DNA from: Planctomycetota bacterium
Lineage (GTDB): Bacteria > Planctomycetota > Planctomycetia > Pirellulales > Lacipirellulaceae
Assembly: GCA_024278955.1 (NCBI GenBank)
Contig: JAJRSE010000094.1
Coordinates: 1-64,000, forward strand
DNA length: 64,000 nt
Direction: 5' to 3'
The translations under genes and the position numbers were made by a program. Under the pieces are notes generated by a model. The model was given only the letters and a program-made list of their open reading frames with translations. It was not told the origin of the DNA and searched no databases. The stretch's first letter is position 1, and the number at the start of each line of letters is the position of its first letter. Of this stretch, positions 18,041 through 27,964 are shown one piece after another.

Positions 18041-19426
18041 TTATGTCACGCGATAGGCTGAGCACCGACGTTTCCGACGTCGACGACCCCAAGCCAAAGA
18101 CGTCAGCCCCGCTAGAACCAGCACGAGCGAGGAAGGCTCGGGAACCGCCCCGAGCGCACCAATAAAACCACCGCTCGAACTTGCCGTGAGGGCAAACGAT
18201 CCGGGCAGAAGCCGAAAATCCCCGTTAGCGGCGTCCACAAACATTGGATCAGCCGAATAGATGTTCGAGCCGACCTCACCGTTATTGATCAGATCTTGAG
18301 TGTAGAGGTCATCAAAATTGTAGACGTTGTTCCAATCGAGCTCGTTTTGGTCCAGGCTGTTGCTAAAAGCATCGACCCCGACCGACCCGCTTGCGTTGCT
18401 TCCGTAGAAGATGGAATTCGTCACGGTATTGTTCTGGCTGGGGCCGCCTATTTCCCGAAAAGTCACTCCCAAGGAACCGTTGTAGCTGGTGTTCTGATCA
18501 AACGTGTTGTTTTCAGAATCGTAGAGCAGAACGGAAATCCGGAATGCCGCAGCGTCGGCGTTCTCGTCAAAATAGTCTACATTGTAAGAGAAGGTGTTAT
18601 TGTTCGCGCCAGTGCTCAAGAAGATATTTTCATGGGTGTTGTTGTAGATCGTGTTGTTACTGATCTGGTTTCCTTCAGCGCCATTGTCAAGAGTGATACC
18701 CCAAGTGTTCCCATACAGCGTATTTCCTGAGACCGTATTGTTATCGCCCCCAATATTGATGCCATGCCGTTGGCTGAGATCAGCTTCGATTCCGTTGGCG
18801 TAGATCGTGTTGTTCAGGACCGTCATGTTTGACCCGTCCGCACCGCTAAGAGCAATCCCCACTCCATTTTGGGAGTAGGCCGTATTGCCAGAGACTAAGC
18901 CTCCTTGCGTGTCGTGCAACCGCATATCATCACCGTTGTCAAACAGTGTGTTTCCCGTAACGGTGAAGCTGTTCGTATCCCCTGAGGTGATCACTGAGAA
19001 AAGACCGGTGCTTCCGTTGAAGATCGTGTTATCCCGGATATGCAGCGACGAATTGACAAGTGTTTGAATCACGTTGCCCGATTGATCGATGCCGTCGAGC
19101 CGAAGCCCTTCGATCGTGGTACCGTTTCCTGTCACATAGAAGAGGCTATCTTGAAATCCCGAATTGCCTCGTACGGTCGGTGTCTGGCCGGCACCCGCAC
19201 GGATGGTTAACCCCGATTTCGCGAGGGTTAGGCTTTCGTTGTAAATCGCATTGTCGGTGATCTCGATGATGTCGTTGTCGCTGGCCGCGTTGTAGGCATC
19301 GGTAATCGTTGCGTAGGTCTGCCCTGCCCCAACCAAGCGTGTGGTTTGCCCGATACTGACGGAGCTTTGGCCTAGCCAAAAGATAAGGCTAACACCTACC
19401 GAATATGCAAAAGCTGTGCGTTTCAC
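18041..19426 (-). CDS. Secreted right-handed parallel beta-helix protein with PEP-CTERM
   Basis: The start is GTG 19426, which has GAGGAG eight bases upstream and gives VKRTAF followed by a clear signal peptide; longer in-frame starts would put an odd leader before it. The 461-residue product contains a NosD/pectate-lyase-like ladder of repeats such as NTIYNNTHENIFL, TLYGNTWGITL and NTLFDNGDDMRL, starting from the AGQTYATITDAYNAA segment typical of these helices. It ends in VPEPSSLVLVLAGLTSLAWGRRRRKR, a PEP-CTERM signal. A polysaccharide lyase or binding role is likely for the fold but no catalytic residues can be assigned. Confidence 0.8.
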   Translation of the reverse strand: MKRTAFAYSVGVSLIFWLGQSSVSIGQTTRLVGAGQTYATITDAYNAASDNDIIEITDNAIYNESLTLAKSGLTIRAGAGQTPTVRGNSGFQDSLFYVTGNGTTIEGLRLDGIDQSGNVIQTLVNSSLHIRDNTIFNGSTGLFSVITSGDTNSFTVTGNTLFDNGDDMRLHDTQGGLVSGNTAYSQNGVGIALSGADGSNMTVLNNTIYANGIEADLSQRHGINIGGDNNTVSGNTLYGNTWGITLDNGAEGNQISNNTIYNNTHENIFLSTGANNNTFSYNVDYFDENADAAAFRISVLLYDSENNTFDQNTSYNGSLGVTFREIGGPSQNNTVTNSIFYGSNASGSVGVDAFSNSLDQNELDWNNVYNFDDLYTQDLINNGEVGSNIYSADPMFVDAANGDFRLLPGSFALTASSSGGFIGALGAVPEPSSLVLVLAGLTSLAWGRRRRKRRCSAYRVT

Positions 19427-19564
19427 GTTTACCACTCCTCGGTTTAAGAGAAAGACGCTCACAAAAAACATCCTCTGCGAAAATCTGTTTAATCTGCACA
19501 TATCCGCGTTCTATTCTTCTTCGCTTCGCTAGTGACAAAAAGGCAAGTTGGGCTGCTCTACAGA

Positions 19565-19597
19565 AACCGCTCACCCGCAACTAGCGGGCAAGCGGTT
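19565..19597 (-). terminator. Hairpin downstream of the PEP-CTERM gene at 19624-20337
   Basis: AACCGCT (19565-19571) pairs with AGCGGTT (19591-19597), and CCCGC (19574-19578) pairs with GCGGG (19584-19588) around a 5-base loop. It lies 27 bases past the stop of the minus-strand gene. There is only a weak T-rich flank, so termination is inferred from position and stem strength. Confidence 0.5.
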
Positions 19598-19623
19598 CAG
19601 GTTAACAAAGCATGCAACAAAAA

Positions 19624-20337
19624 CTATCGCTTGCGACGCAGCAATGCCAAGCCACTGAGGCTAAGCAGAATGACCATCGACGAGGGTTCGGGGATGGCGG
19701 CAACAGTACCGTCAAATTGAATCTCGGCGATTTGCATCCTAGCGACATTACCAGTACCAATCTTGAGCGTTGGAAATATCATGCGATAGGAGGAGTAAGC
19801 ATCGGTGTTAGCAACTGCTACAGAGCCTCCTAATGTGTCACGAGCGCTTGGGAGACTTAGCGAACCGCTATCGATAAGCGTCCAAGCCTCTCCACCATTT
19901 CCATCGCTGTTGTTCAAACTCAAAATCGCATCGTTGGTCCCGTAGAGACTCCACGACGCCGGGTCGCGAACCTCGGCATCATTCGCCGTGGTGATCTCAA
20001 ACGATGTCACAATGGTTCCCGCCTCGCCGACTCCGGTGCCCACCGTTGGCGTGATGATGAATCCAGTGTTTGCACCCCAGGCAGGGTGGGTGAAATCGCT
20101 ATCATGACTACTGCCACGATTCAAATACTTAGCGAGCGTTCCGTCGATAGCGTTCTCCGGGCCCTCCGTCCCTCCTGAGTTGCTGTCGTCTTCCAGATCG
20201 ATTGCCAAAATCGTATCGCCTGGAGTCAGAAGCAGGGTCGCATGGACCGACTCCGAGTCGATTGCTACGAATAGTAGCAAGGCAACCGCACCACAGGCGA
20301 CGCGTCGCGCGTTAGATGTTCTTCTTGACATTTCCAT
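19624..20337 (-). CDS. PEP-CTERM protein, F5/8 type C (discoidin)-like
   Basis: This 237-residue protein has a signal peptide to about residue 33 (ESVHA). The mature part shows the order PENAIDGTLAKYLNRG, then VTSFEITTANDAEVRDPASWSLYG, then SSYRMIFPTLK and MQIAEIQFDG. This is the layout of discoidin-like beta-sandwiches that decorate secreted planctomycete proteins. It ends with IPEPSSMVILLSLSGLALLRRKR. It probably binds sugar or matrix at the surface. No enzyme motif was seen and the gene appears to be monocistronic. Confidence 0.75.
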   Translation of the reverse strand: MEMSRRTSNARRVACGAVALLLFVAIDSESVHATLLLTPGDTILAIDLEDDSNSGGTEGPENAIDGTLAKYLNRGSSHDSDFTHPAWGANTGFIITPTVGTGVGEAGTIVTSFEITTANDAEVRDPASWSLYGTNDAILSLNNSDGNGGEAWTLIDSGSLSLPSARDTLGGSVAVANTDAYSSYRMIFPTLKIGTGNVARMQIAEIQFDGTVAAIPEPSSMVILLSLSGLALLRRKR

Positions 20338-21147
20338 AAGGTCCCTCGTTTCTAAAAGGTTGTCCTGGCTTAAATTTCCGGTTCCCTACGACCGGAACTG
20401 GCCGACTTGGCCTAGCGGTAGTGCTGGCCACACAGCCAGCACTCTGGGTATAGTGATTGTTATACGCAAATATGTCAAGTTAAATGACGTATTATTTTTG
20501 AACCTATTATTACTGGTTTCCAGCACCCTCTACCTAAACCCTGAGAGAGGCTTTGATCTTCCGGCACTGAGTCGACTGCTCATTCGCTTCGCACAACGCT
20601 GCCTCTAGCCATAGAGCTTACTCGAACCATTGCCGATCCAGCAGGACGATTGCAAGAAGCGTTGAACCCATCAATCTGCGATGGCCTGCTAGCCCCTGAA
20701 CAAATGAGCCTCAATGCTTCCGATGAAGCATTTATGCGGTGATTAACACGGGCGAATGGCCAAGAAAAGGTCGATTTATTTTCGGTCCTATTATATTCAG
20801 CCAGGTGAATGGTGAGGTTTTCTGAAATCATCTAGGAATGAAGCACTCGACACTCTAGGTCCTAGGAGGTGATAAACTCGTTTTAGCCTTTGAAACAGGC
20901 TTTTCCTCCCGTTGCAGCTGCCCGCAGGCCATATCTTGCCTCGCTCGCGTCGCCAGGCTTTACTCCCGCCCACCGCCAGCCTGCATAACAAGTTAAAAAT
21001 CTGAAAAATGCTTGACCAAAACATTGCCTAACGGAGAGACAGTGGTTACTATACGGCATAGAAGAAGTATCGCCCCTTGCTAGGAATGATCGACTCTTCT
21101 CCCGTTCTCGTTGTTTTTGTTTCATCTACTCTATGGAGGACATGTCA
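20338..21147. other. Long intergenic region, about 810 bp, with a hairpin and a possible gene remnant
   Basis: A perfect 9-bp stem with a 6-base loop lies at 20420-20443 (AGTGCTGGC / GCCAGCACT). It sits upstream of the minus-strand gene that starts at 20337. On the plus strand about 20610-20741 reads as an open protein-like stretch (IELTRTIADPAGRLQEAL, then a TGA) without a start, perhaps a decayed gene end. A GC-richer patch at 20900-20990 differs from its AT-rich surroundings. Nothing else could be assigned. Confidence 0.4.
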
Positions 21148-22218
21148 ATGAAGGCTAAGTTGTTTCTGCAAACCATTGTATTAGGGATGGCTGTCGGCTC
21201 GATGCCAGCAATCGGGCAAGACACTATGTTTATCTCGCTTGGCAACGATTTACTTCACACAGCCATCACTTCTCCCGACGTTCTCAACACGCCGGGACAA
21301 GTTGATGGCGGGTTGACCGGCGCAACCTGGAATTTGGTGACTGATGCAAATGAAGCTCCCGTTCTTAACTGGTCGGACGGCACCTCATCGACAGCCTTCG
21401 TAACTACGGGCAGAGGATCAGGATCGGGAACAGAAGGATTCGCTGACTTCGAGGCAGGCCAAGTCCACTGGTGGGGAACGCTCGGAAGCAACGGTACCTA
21501 TGCCGTTAATCCGGATGTCGATCCACTGAATGGCGCTGTGGTGAGCCTGACAGGCATTCTCACTGGTCCTGCCGTATCGCAAGGTATGTCTTGGCAAAAG
21601 TCGGCTGGCATTCGTATCCGTGATCTCCCCCATGGAACTTACGAGGTTTATGCGACGGGAGTTCCTTACTCGAGGAACTTGAATACCGGTGGTGCTCTGG
21701 AAGGCCAGGATGTTGACATGTACATAGGTACGACGATAGACGCTCTTGGTGGTGCTCAACAGGTTTTGGAGGACGACCTGTTGGCTGGCACGCTTACAAA
21801 AACCACCTTGCCCCATACCAACTACGCAACTTGGCAAGAGGGCGACAACTATGCCAAGACGATCGTCACGATCGGGACGGATATAGACGGGGCTACTGAT
21901 TCCTTGGTGGTTGCTGTGGATCTGAGTATGCAAGGTGCGCAAATATTTGCTTCGCTTGGCACCATCGAGATTCGTCAAATCAGCGCAGCGCTGGCCGGCG
22001 ATTTCGACTCCGATGGCGATGTGGACGGGGCCGATTTCTTGGAATGGCAACGCAACCCGGCCGTGGGAAGCCTGTCGGATTGGGAAGGCAGCTATGGAAC
22101 CCCGCCGGCGCTGGGTGCCTCATTCGCCACAGTGCCTGAACCAACAAGCCTCCTGTTGACGTGCATTGGTTTGTTGGCGGCTGGTTTGACAACCCGGTCC
22201 AGACAGCCCCTGACGTGA
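21148..22218 (+). CDS. PEP-CTERM protein with dockerin-like segment
   Basis: The start ATG 21148 is set by GGAGGA at 21135-21140; two earlier in-frame ATGs are too close to or within that site. The 356-residue product has a signal peptide ending near AIGQ. A beta-rich middle contains IRIRDLPHGTYEVYATGV, a pattern seen in planctomycete secreted proteins of unknown function. A dockerin-like loop follows (GDFDSDGDVDGADFLEWQR), then VPEPTSLLLTCIGLLAAG. It is followed by a strong terminator and then a lipoprotein and DUF1559 gene. No enzymatic role can be assigned. Confidence 0.75.
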   Translation: MKAKLFLQTIVLGMAVGSMPAIGQDTMFISLGNDLLHTAITSPDVLNTPGQVDGGLTGATWNLVTDANEAPVLNWSDGTSSTAFVTTGRGSGSGTEGFADFEAGQVHWWGTLGSNGTYAVNPDVDPLNGAVVSLTGILTGPAVSQGMSWQKSAGIRIRDLPHGTYEVYATGVPYSRNLNTGGALEGQDVDMYIGTTIDALGGAQQVLEDDLLAGTLTKTTLPHTNYATWQEGDNYAKTIVTIGTDIDGATDSLVVAVDLSMQGAQIFASLGTIEIRQISAALAGDFDSDGDVDGADFLEWQRNPAVGSLSDWEGSYGTPPALGASFATVPEPTSLLLTCIGLLAAGLTTRSRQPLT

Positions 22219-22230
22219 GCTAACGCAATA

Positions 22231-22266
22231 GCCACCTGCTGAGCCCGCTTGGCAGGTGGCTTATTT
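22231..22266 (+). terminator. Rho-independent-like terminator
   Basis: GCCACCTGC (22231-22239) pairs perfectly with GCAGGTGGC (22252-22260) around a 12-base loop, followed by TTATTT. It lies 12 bases after the stop of the PEP-CTERM gene at 22218. Confidence 0.75.
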
Positions 22267-22365
22267 GAACTCTCAAAAAAGGCAGAAGAAGTTGCTGTGT
22301 TTGGGGGTTTCAGGTGCAACTAATTGGAAATTCAGGTTCAAGAGAAGTCTGTTGTTGAGGTTTGT

Positions 22366-22839
22366 ATGGATGGGTACCGATGCCTGACGATTGCCCCGAC
22401 CCTTGCGGTCTTGCGTAGGCCATTGCTGTTGGCCTGGGTTATTTTCCTAGCAGTAACAGGTTGCGGCCAGAGGGCAAACGCTCCTCCGTCCGTTGAGTCA
22501 CGAATAGCAATTGAAAACGTCGCGAAGTGGTACCAACTGTATCTGGCGAACAACGCCGAAAAACAGCCGGCTGATGAAGAAGCCTTTGTGGCGTTTATTA
22601 ACGCCAAGTTGGCCGAGCGAGGGCAAGGTGCCGTCGACCGTAAAAAGCTGCTGACGTCGCCCCGCGATGGAGAGCCGTACGTTATACGCTACGGCAAAGT
22701 TAATACGAAAGATCAAGAACACAATTTAGTGGCATATGAGAAGAACGGGATCAATGGGAAGAAGCTGATCGTGTCTGAGTTAGCGAGGAGTCAAGAAGTC
22801 GACGAGTCCGAATTGCAATCGCTACTGTTAGGCAAGTGA
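22366..22839 (+). CDS. Small lipoprotein of unknown function
   Basis: From ATG 22366 (with GAGG 7 bases upstream) the product has 157 residues. An N-terminal hydrophobic stretch ends in FLAVTGC, giving a lipobox with the lipidated Cys at residue 33. The rest is mostly charged and helical (VAKWYQLYLANNAEKQPADEE), then SPRDGEPYVIRYG and GKKLIVSELAR. Similar small lipoproteins often precede DUF1559 genes in planctomycetes, as here (intact DUF1559 140 bases downstream). A role beside the pseudopilin-like protein is inferred only from position. Confidence 0.7.
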   Translation: MDGYRCLTIAPTLAVLRRPLLLAWVIFLAVTGCGQRANAPPSVESRIAIENVAKWYQLYLANNAEKQPADEEAFVAFINAKLAERGQGAVDRKKLLTSPRDGEPYVIRYGKVNTKDQEHNLVAYEKNGINGKKLIVSELARSQEVDESELQSLLLGK

Positions 22840-22978
22840 CCGCTAGGAGGATCTCACGGGGAATCTAAATTGCAGTTCGGCTTACGATTTTGTTTGCACA
22901 TCTCAGTTTCGTAGATTCCTCGCACGGTTCCTGCTTCACATGACAATTCCTCCTTCATTTTTAACTTGGAGTCGAATG

Positions 22979-23995
22979 ATGAACTCAAGACGCGATCCTA
23001 AGTCGGCCTTCACGCTCGTCGAGCTGCTTGTGGTGATTGCCATAATTGGTGTCCTTGTTGCCCTACTTTTGCCGGCCATTCAGGCAGCCCGTGAGGCTGC
23101 TCGACGTATGCAATGTGTCAACCAACTTAAGCAGATGGGCCTTGCCTTGCTCAATCACGAAAGCGCCTTGGGAGAATTCCCGACCGGGGGAACTGAGCCG
23201 TGGCACGATCAGGGTGCCGACGAGGTCAATTTCAGCAAAGGTTACGGCTGGATGGTGCAAATTTTGCCGTACGTCGAAAACTCGGTGCTTCAGGAACTCT
23301 CAAAAGGTTACGGTGCAGGAGATGTGCAGCGTGATCAAGTGGTCCGCGGGACCCCGGTTTCGATGTACTATTGCCCCTCGAAACGCGGCGTCGTCATTCT
23401 TACCTCGTCAGATACGGCCGTGGATTGCTCGCAAGGTTGTGCGCTTTCCGACTACGCCGGTGCTACCCCTGCAAATACTCTTGACCTTAGCAATCCTGGG
23501 CAAGACCCCTGGTTTTGGCAGACGGTCAGGCATGGTGACGTAATTGGAGCTATCTCTAATCAATTCATGTTCCTGGGCCAAATTTCTACCCCCAACTACC
23601 AGGGGGTGATTGCACGAACTGGCATAGGACCAGCTTGCAAGACAAGGAACATCACCGATGGTCTGTCCAACACGATGGTGATTGGCGAAAAACGACTCTA
23701 CACCGACCGATACGACCTTGGAGATTGGCACGATGACTACGGATGGACTGATGGATGGGACGCTGACATCATACGTTACACGGGCCTTCAACCTGGCCCT
23801 GACATGCAACAGCCTCCTGCCGGTGAAGAGCCTACCGACTTTGGCTACCGCTTTGGCTCTTCCCACGCGTCCGTTTTCAACAGCGCCTTCGCGGACGGCC
23901 ACGTGGCGCAGATCAATTTTGACATCGACTTAGCCATCTTTAATGCGTTGGGCAACCGAGAGGATGGGTTGGTTATAGATCCCTCTAGTTTCTAG
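22979..23995 (+). CDS. DUF1559 pseudopilin-like protein (intact)
   Basis: The start is ATG 22979, seven bases after GGAG, with a second ATG directly before it. The 338-residue product carries [19 protein letters not shown] and [17 protein letters not shown], the prepilin-like methylation/cleavage motif of the DUF1559 family. A single N-terminal membrane helix and a globular domain ending in FNSAFADGHV and NREDGL follow. The large family is confined mainly to planctomycetes and is presumed to build or decorate pilus-like surface structures. It is the intact counterpart of the broken gene at 4136-5251. Confidence 0.88.
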   Translation: MNSRRDPKSAFTLVELLVVIAIIGVLVALLLPAIQAAREAARRMQCVNQLKQMGLALLNHESALGEFPTGGTEPWHDQGADEVNFSKGYGWMVQILPYVENSVLQELSKGYGAGDVQRDQVVRGTPVSMYYCPSKRGVVILTSSDTAVDCSQGCALSDYAGATPANTLDLSNPGQDPWFWQTVRHGDVIGAISNQFMFLGQISTPNYQGVIARTGIGPACKTRNITDGLSNTMVIGEKRLYTDRYDLGDWHDDYGWTDGWDADIIRYTGLQPGPDMQQPPAGEEPTDFGYRFGSSHASVFNSAFADGHVAQINFDIDLAIFNALGNREDGLVIDPSSF

Positions 23996-24134
23996 CCCAA
24001 ATAAGCTGGGTGCCTCGCAGTAGAACTCAGGAAATCGAAGTTCAATCCGACAACGGATTACTCTAAGGCGGTGGTAAGGTGGCGGGGCGTTCATCTAATA
24101 GAAGCGACAAACCGAAAGAGAAGCGAGAGAGAAT

Positions 24135-26630
24135 ATGATAACTAAAGCAAGATTATCCGTTGCGTTTGTCGTAGGATTTCTATTCGGCTCCTGCTTGATT
24201 GCTCAAGTCGTTTGTGTTGCTCAGGAGTGGGAGCAACGGGGTCTCGGAGGCGGTGGGGGGCTGTTTTCTCCTACCATCAGCCCACATGATGGCAACCAGA
24301 TCTTTATGGCAACCGACTTGGCCAGCGTCTTTCGGTCAGACAACTTTGGTGCCAGTTGGGAGACGCTTCCGTTTACCGAGCTGCGAGGTGGCATCGATTC
24401 GCAAGTGCGATTCACCAGTGATCCGGACATCGTCTATGCAACTCGGCTCGGAAACTTTCTAGCCCCTCGGCTGCCGGTACGTAGTACCGATGGTGGCCAA
24501 ACCTTCACGCCCCTTGCCAGCAACCCGACTGGCAGCAACACACGCATGCTACAGGTCGATCCCAACAATACAGAGCGCCTGTTGATTTCTGACCAGAACA
24601 GCCTTTACTACTCGAATGACGGGGGGGGGTCCTTTACCAATGTCTACACCACGACAGATCTCGCCAATGGCCTACACGTAGCCGGTGCCTTCTGGGATGG
24701 GGATGATATCTACGTAGGAACCAGCAACGGGTTGTTGTCCTCGGGCAATGGCGGCGCCAGCTTTGCCGTCGATACAAGCACGGGGATTCCTAGTGACGAA
24801 GCGTTTGTTTCGTTCTCGGGTGCGAAAAGCGGCGGTCAGACTCGTTTTTTTGGTGTGACCTATGACAAAGACAATGTCCAGCCGGGTATCACCGGAGGTG
24901 AAGTGAATAACACGGAAAACCAGCCGAAGGTCTACCGACTGAATGTAGGTGACCCGAGTTGGTCGCTCGTGCGCGGCGACATTGATGCCAATCGGGGATT
25001 TTTTATCTCCACGGCATTAGACAATACCGATATCGCCTACTTGGCGGGCACAAATTCTACGACCGGTTCGCCGGTCATCTTGAAAACGTCCAATGGCGGA
25101 ACCTCGTGGCAATCGGTGTTTAATACTGCAGGCAATCAGAATATCAGCACAGGCTGGCTCGGCTCGGGAGGCGATCTAGGGTGGGGCTGGGCCGGGTTGC
25201 CATTGGGCTTTAGTGTGGCTCCCAATAACCCCAATCGGGCAATCATCACCGACTTTGGTTTTGTCCACGTAACCGACGATGGCGGCACCACCTGGCGGCA
25301 AGCCTATACCGACCCGGCAGACGCCAACCCTGCAGGAAGTTTCACGCCAAAAGGCCAGGCTTACGCCTCCTCCGGCGCCGATCCAACGTCGTCTTGGTCG
25401 CTTTACTGGCCGTCGGCTAGCACAATTGTCGCATCGTATACCGATATCCAAGGCGCTCGTAGCACGGACGGCGGCAACACATGGACGGCCGGATCAGCCT
25501 TAGGGCTACCGCTGAACACCACCTACCAAGTCGTCGGAAACACTACCGGAGACAGGCTCTATGCTGCGACCTCCTCGGTCCACGACATGTACCAATCAAC
25601 GCGTCTTACCGACGGCATTCTCGACAGCGGCACAGGACGCATCATGCAATCGACCGACGAAGGGGCTTCGTGGCAGACGCTCTACGATTTTGGGATGCCG
25701 GTGGTCTGGCTCGCTAACGATTCGGCCCAACCCGAAAGGCTGTACGCCAGCGTTGTGAACAGCACCAATGGCGGCATCTATGTGACGAACAATCTTTCGA
25801 CGGGTGCCAGCTTTACAAAACTTCCCAGTCCGGCCCGCACCGAGGGACATCCCTTCAACGTCCGTGTGCTAGACAATGGCGATATACTGGCATCATGGTC
25901 TGGTAGAATAGGTAATGATGGAAAGTTTACAGAAAGCTCTGGCGTGTTTCTCAGTACCGACGGCGGAATCACTTGGGACGACAAGAGTGATCCGAACATG
26001 ACACGGTGGACAAAGGATGTCGTTGTCGATCCTCACGATCCGACTCAAGATACGTGGTTTGCAGCAGTCTTCAGCCATTGGGGAAGCTATCCCAACGACG
26101 TGGGAGGTCTCTACCGAACCACGGACCGCGGCGATACCTGGGCAGAGCTGGGCGATTTCTACCGCGTCGAGAGTATCACCATCGATCCCATGGATCCCGA
26201 CATCGCCTATGTGACCACCGAGACGGAGGGGCTCTGGTGGACTGAAAATCTCACCGACCCGCAACCAACCTTTATACTTGACGAAACGTATCCAGCTGAG
26301 CATCCGACCCGCGTGTTTTACAACCCCTACAACCCCGACGAGATTTGGACCACTTCGTTTGGAAATGGGATACGCGTTCTGAACACCGGAGGGGTCCTTG
26401 GCGATTTTGACGCCGATGGCGACGCCGATGGGGCCGACTTTCTTGCTTGGCAGCGTAACATAACGGTCGGCAGCTTAGCCGATTGGGAGGCCGGCTACGG
26501 CGGAGCTAGTGCCGCAGTTGCTGCCTCAGTTGCCGTGCCGGAACCCACGTCGAGCCTGCTTTTGCTGCTGGGGATGCTCAGCAGCGGTGTCCGCTGGTGG
26601 CGTTCTGCAAAGAATATCGGAAAAGCTTGA
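24135..26630 (+). CDS. Secreted BNR/sialidase-like repeat protein with dockerin-like segment and PEP-CTERM
   Basis: This 831-residue protein has a signal peptide ending near VCVAQ. At least six Asp-box/BNR motifs of the form S-x-D-x-G-x-T-W are visible (STDGGQTF, SNDGGGSF, TSNGGTSW, TDDGGTTW, STDEGASW, STDGGITW, TTDRGDTW), typical of seven-bladed propellers in sialidases, GH74 xyloglucanases and VPS10-like proteins. The opening SPHDGNQIFMATDLASVFRS resembles GH74-like propellers. Catalytic residues cannot be assigned. A dockerin-like GDFDADGDADGADFLAWQR and VPEPTSSLLLLLGMLSSG close the protein. It is probably an extracellular glycan-binding or glycan-cleaving protein. Confidence 0.8.
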   Translation: MITKARLSVAFVVGFLFGSCLIAQVVCVAQEWEQRGLGGGGGLFSPTISPHDGNQIFMATDLASVFRSDNFGASWETLPFTELRGGIDSQVRFTSDPDIVYATRLGNFLAPRLPVRSTDGGQTFTPLASNPTGSNTRMLQVDPNNTERLLISDQNSLYYSNDGGGSFTNVYTTTDLANGLHVAGAFWDGDDIYVGTSNGLLSSGNGGASFAVDTSTGIPSDEAFVSFSGAKSGGQTRFFGVTYDKDNVQPGITGGEVNNTENQPKVYRLNVGDPSWSLVRGDIDANRGFFISTALDNTDIAYLAGTNSTTGSPVILKTSNGGTSWQSVFNTAGNQNISTGWLGSGGDLGWGWAGLPLGFSVAPNNPNRAIITDFGFVHVTDDGGTTWRQAYTDPADANPAGSFTPKGQAYASSGADPTSSWSLYWPSASTIVASYTDIQGARSTDGGNTWTAGSALGLPLNTTYQVVGNTTGDRLYAATSSVHDMYQSTRLTDGILDSGTGRIMQSTDEGASWQTLYDFGMPVVWLANDSAQPERLYASVVNSTNGGIYVTNNLSTGASFTKLPSPARTEGHPFNVRVLDNGDILASWSGRIGNDGKFTESSGVFLSTDGGITWDDKSDPNMTRWTKDVVVDPHDPTQDTWFAAVFSHWGSYPNDVGGLYRTTDRGDTWAELGDFYRVESITIDPMDPDIAYVTTETEGLWWTENLTDPQPTFILDETYPAEHPTRVFYNPYNPDEIWTTSFGNGIRVLNTGGVLGDFDADGDADGADFLAWQRNITVGSLADWEAGYGGASAAVAASVAVPEPTSSLLLLLGMLSSGVRWWRSAKNIGKA

Positions 26631-26776
26631 TGCATTGCAACTTTGCAGTGCCGCGAGGTTCATCGACGGATGATCTGCCTGGAGACAATAGCCTGACGAA
26701 GAAGGATCGATTAGACTGGTAAATGATCCGTACCATCGGTTTTCAAAATCAAACAACCTGAGAAGTCGAGTAGCCG

Positions 26777-27964
26777 ATGAACAATCTCTCACCCATTCAA
26801 CCCAAGCTCTTAAGTAAAATCAACGAAACGTTGGTGCTGCGTGCTATTCGACAGAATGGGCCCTCGACTCGCTCGGAAGTGACTCATCATATCGGAGTCA
26901 CCTTTCCCACAACCGCCAAGGCGGTGGCTTCGTTGCTCGAGTCGAAGTTGCTTGAAGAGTTCCAAGAAATACAAGCGGGACCAGGACGACCGGCAAAGCG
27001 TCTACGACTTGCCAAGGAGAGATCACAAGTTGTAAGCATCGCGATCGACAGTGGGGCTTGCCAGATTGTGGCAGCCGGTTTTGATGGGGTACTTCGCCAG
27101 GAGACACTCCAGTCATTCAAAACCCCCAGTAGTTACAAGCTCCTTTTGGAGGCTATTGAAAAAGGTATTCGCCCCTTACTGGACGCTGACGGGATTACTA
27201 CTTTGGGTCTAGGTGTTACGGTGCCTGGGCTCGTGGACTACCGCCGCCAAAAGGTTGTTTTTTCGGCCAATGTTCCTATCGTGAACAACATGCCTTTGGC
27301 CAAAGATTTAGGAGAAATATCGGGCATTCAATGCGAAATTACCCATGACTGCCACGCCCTATGCTTGGCCGAACGTCTCTATGGGGGCGCAAAGAATTCC
27401 TCGAACTTCGCGATGCTTGTCCATGGCGCTGGCATCGGATTGGGAATCATGATCGAAGGCCATTTTCTCACAGGGCATAGTGGGTTCGCAGGTGAAATCG
27501 GACACACGCCAGCCCAAGTCGATGGTCTGCGGTGTTCTTGCGGTCGGAAAGGATGCTTGGAGAGCGTTGCCAGCCACTGGGCCTTGCTAGAACACGTCTC
27601 CCAGCGTTTGGGGCGGAGTATTAAAATGGACGAACTCGTTGAACTAACCGCCCAAGATGACGACGTAGTCCGAGAGGAGCTGGGCAGCATGTGTCGTTAT
27701 CTCGCAATTGCGACCGCAAATGTCATTAACACTTTTAATCCAGCGACGTTGTTCGTTCACAGTCAACTGTTTAACCGTATTCCTTGGCTGTTTGACGATC
27801 TCGTCGAGCGGGCTAGCTGCGTGACTCTTGCACCTTTGCTGGAAGATTGCCGTTTTCAATTAGCGACCGTTTCTCCCATGCAGGGGAGTGTGGCAGCAGC
27901 AATCAACTTCTTGACTTCCTCTCGAGTAGAGGAATTGAACCGCAGCGTAGGCATTGCTATCTAG
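26777..27964 (+). CDS. ROK-family transcriptional regulator (NagC/XylR-like)
   Basis: This 395-residue protein has an N-terminal winged helix at about 10-75 (LRAIRQNGPSTRSEVTHH, then PTTAKAVASLLESKLLEE) and a ROK domain. The zinc signature is complete: GEIGHTPAQVDG followed by CSCGRKGCLES. The sugar-kinase Asp is present in ITHDCHALCLAE, but the phosphate loop reads IDSGACQIV instead of DIGGTK, as in regulators rather than kinases. ROK repressors sense sugars or amino-sugars and control their catabolic genes. The target is unknown; the nearest candidates are the polymer-degrading genes upstream. Confidence 0.88.
   Translation: MNNLSPIQPKLLSKINETLVLRAIRQNGPSTRSEVTHHIGVTFPTTAKAVASLLESKLLEEFQEIQAGPGRPAKRLRLAKERSQVVSIAIDSGACQIVAAGFDGVLRQETLQSFKTPSSYKLLLEAIEKGIRPLLDADGITTLGLGVTVPGLVDYRRQKVVFSANVPIVNNMPLAKDLGEISGIQCEITHDCHALCLAERLYGGAKNSSNFAMLVHGAGIGLGIMIEGHFLTGHSGFAGEIGHTPAQVDGLRCSCGRKGCLESVASHWALLEHVSQRLGRSIKMDELVELTAQDDDVVREELGSMCRYLAIATANVINTFNPATLFVHSQLFNRIPWLFDDLVERASCVTLAPLLEDCRFQLATVSPMQGSVAAAINFLTSSRVEELNRSVGIAI

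Noticed and set aside
20411-20450. tRNA-like stretch around CCTAGCGGTAGTGC
   Set aside because: The stem at 20420-20443 has a 6-base CACACA loop, and no T-arm or acceptor stem could be matched around it.
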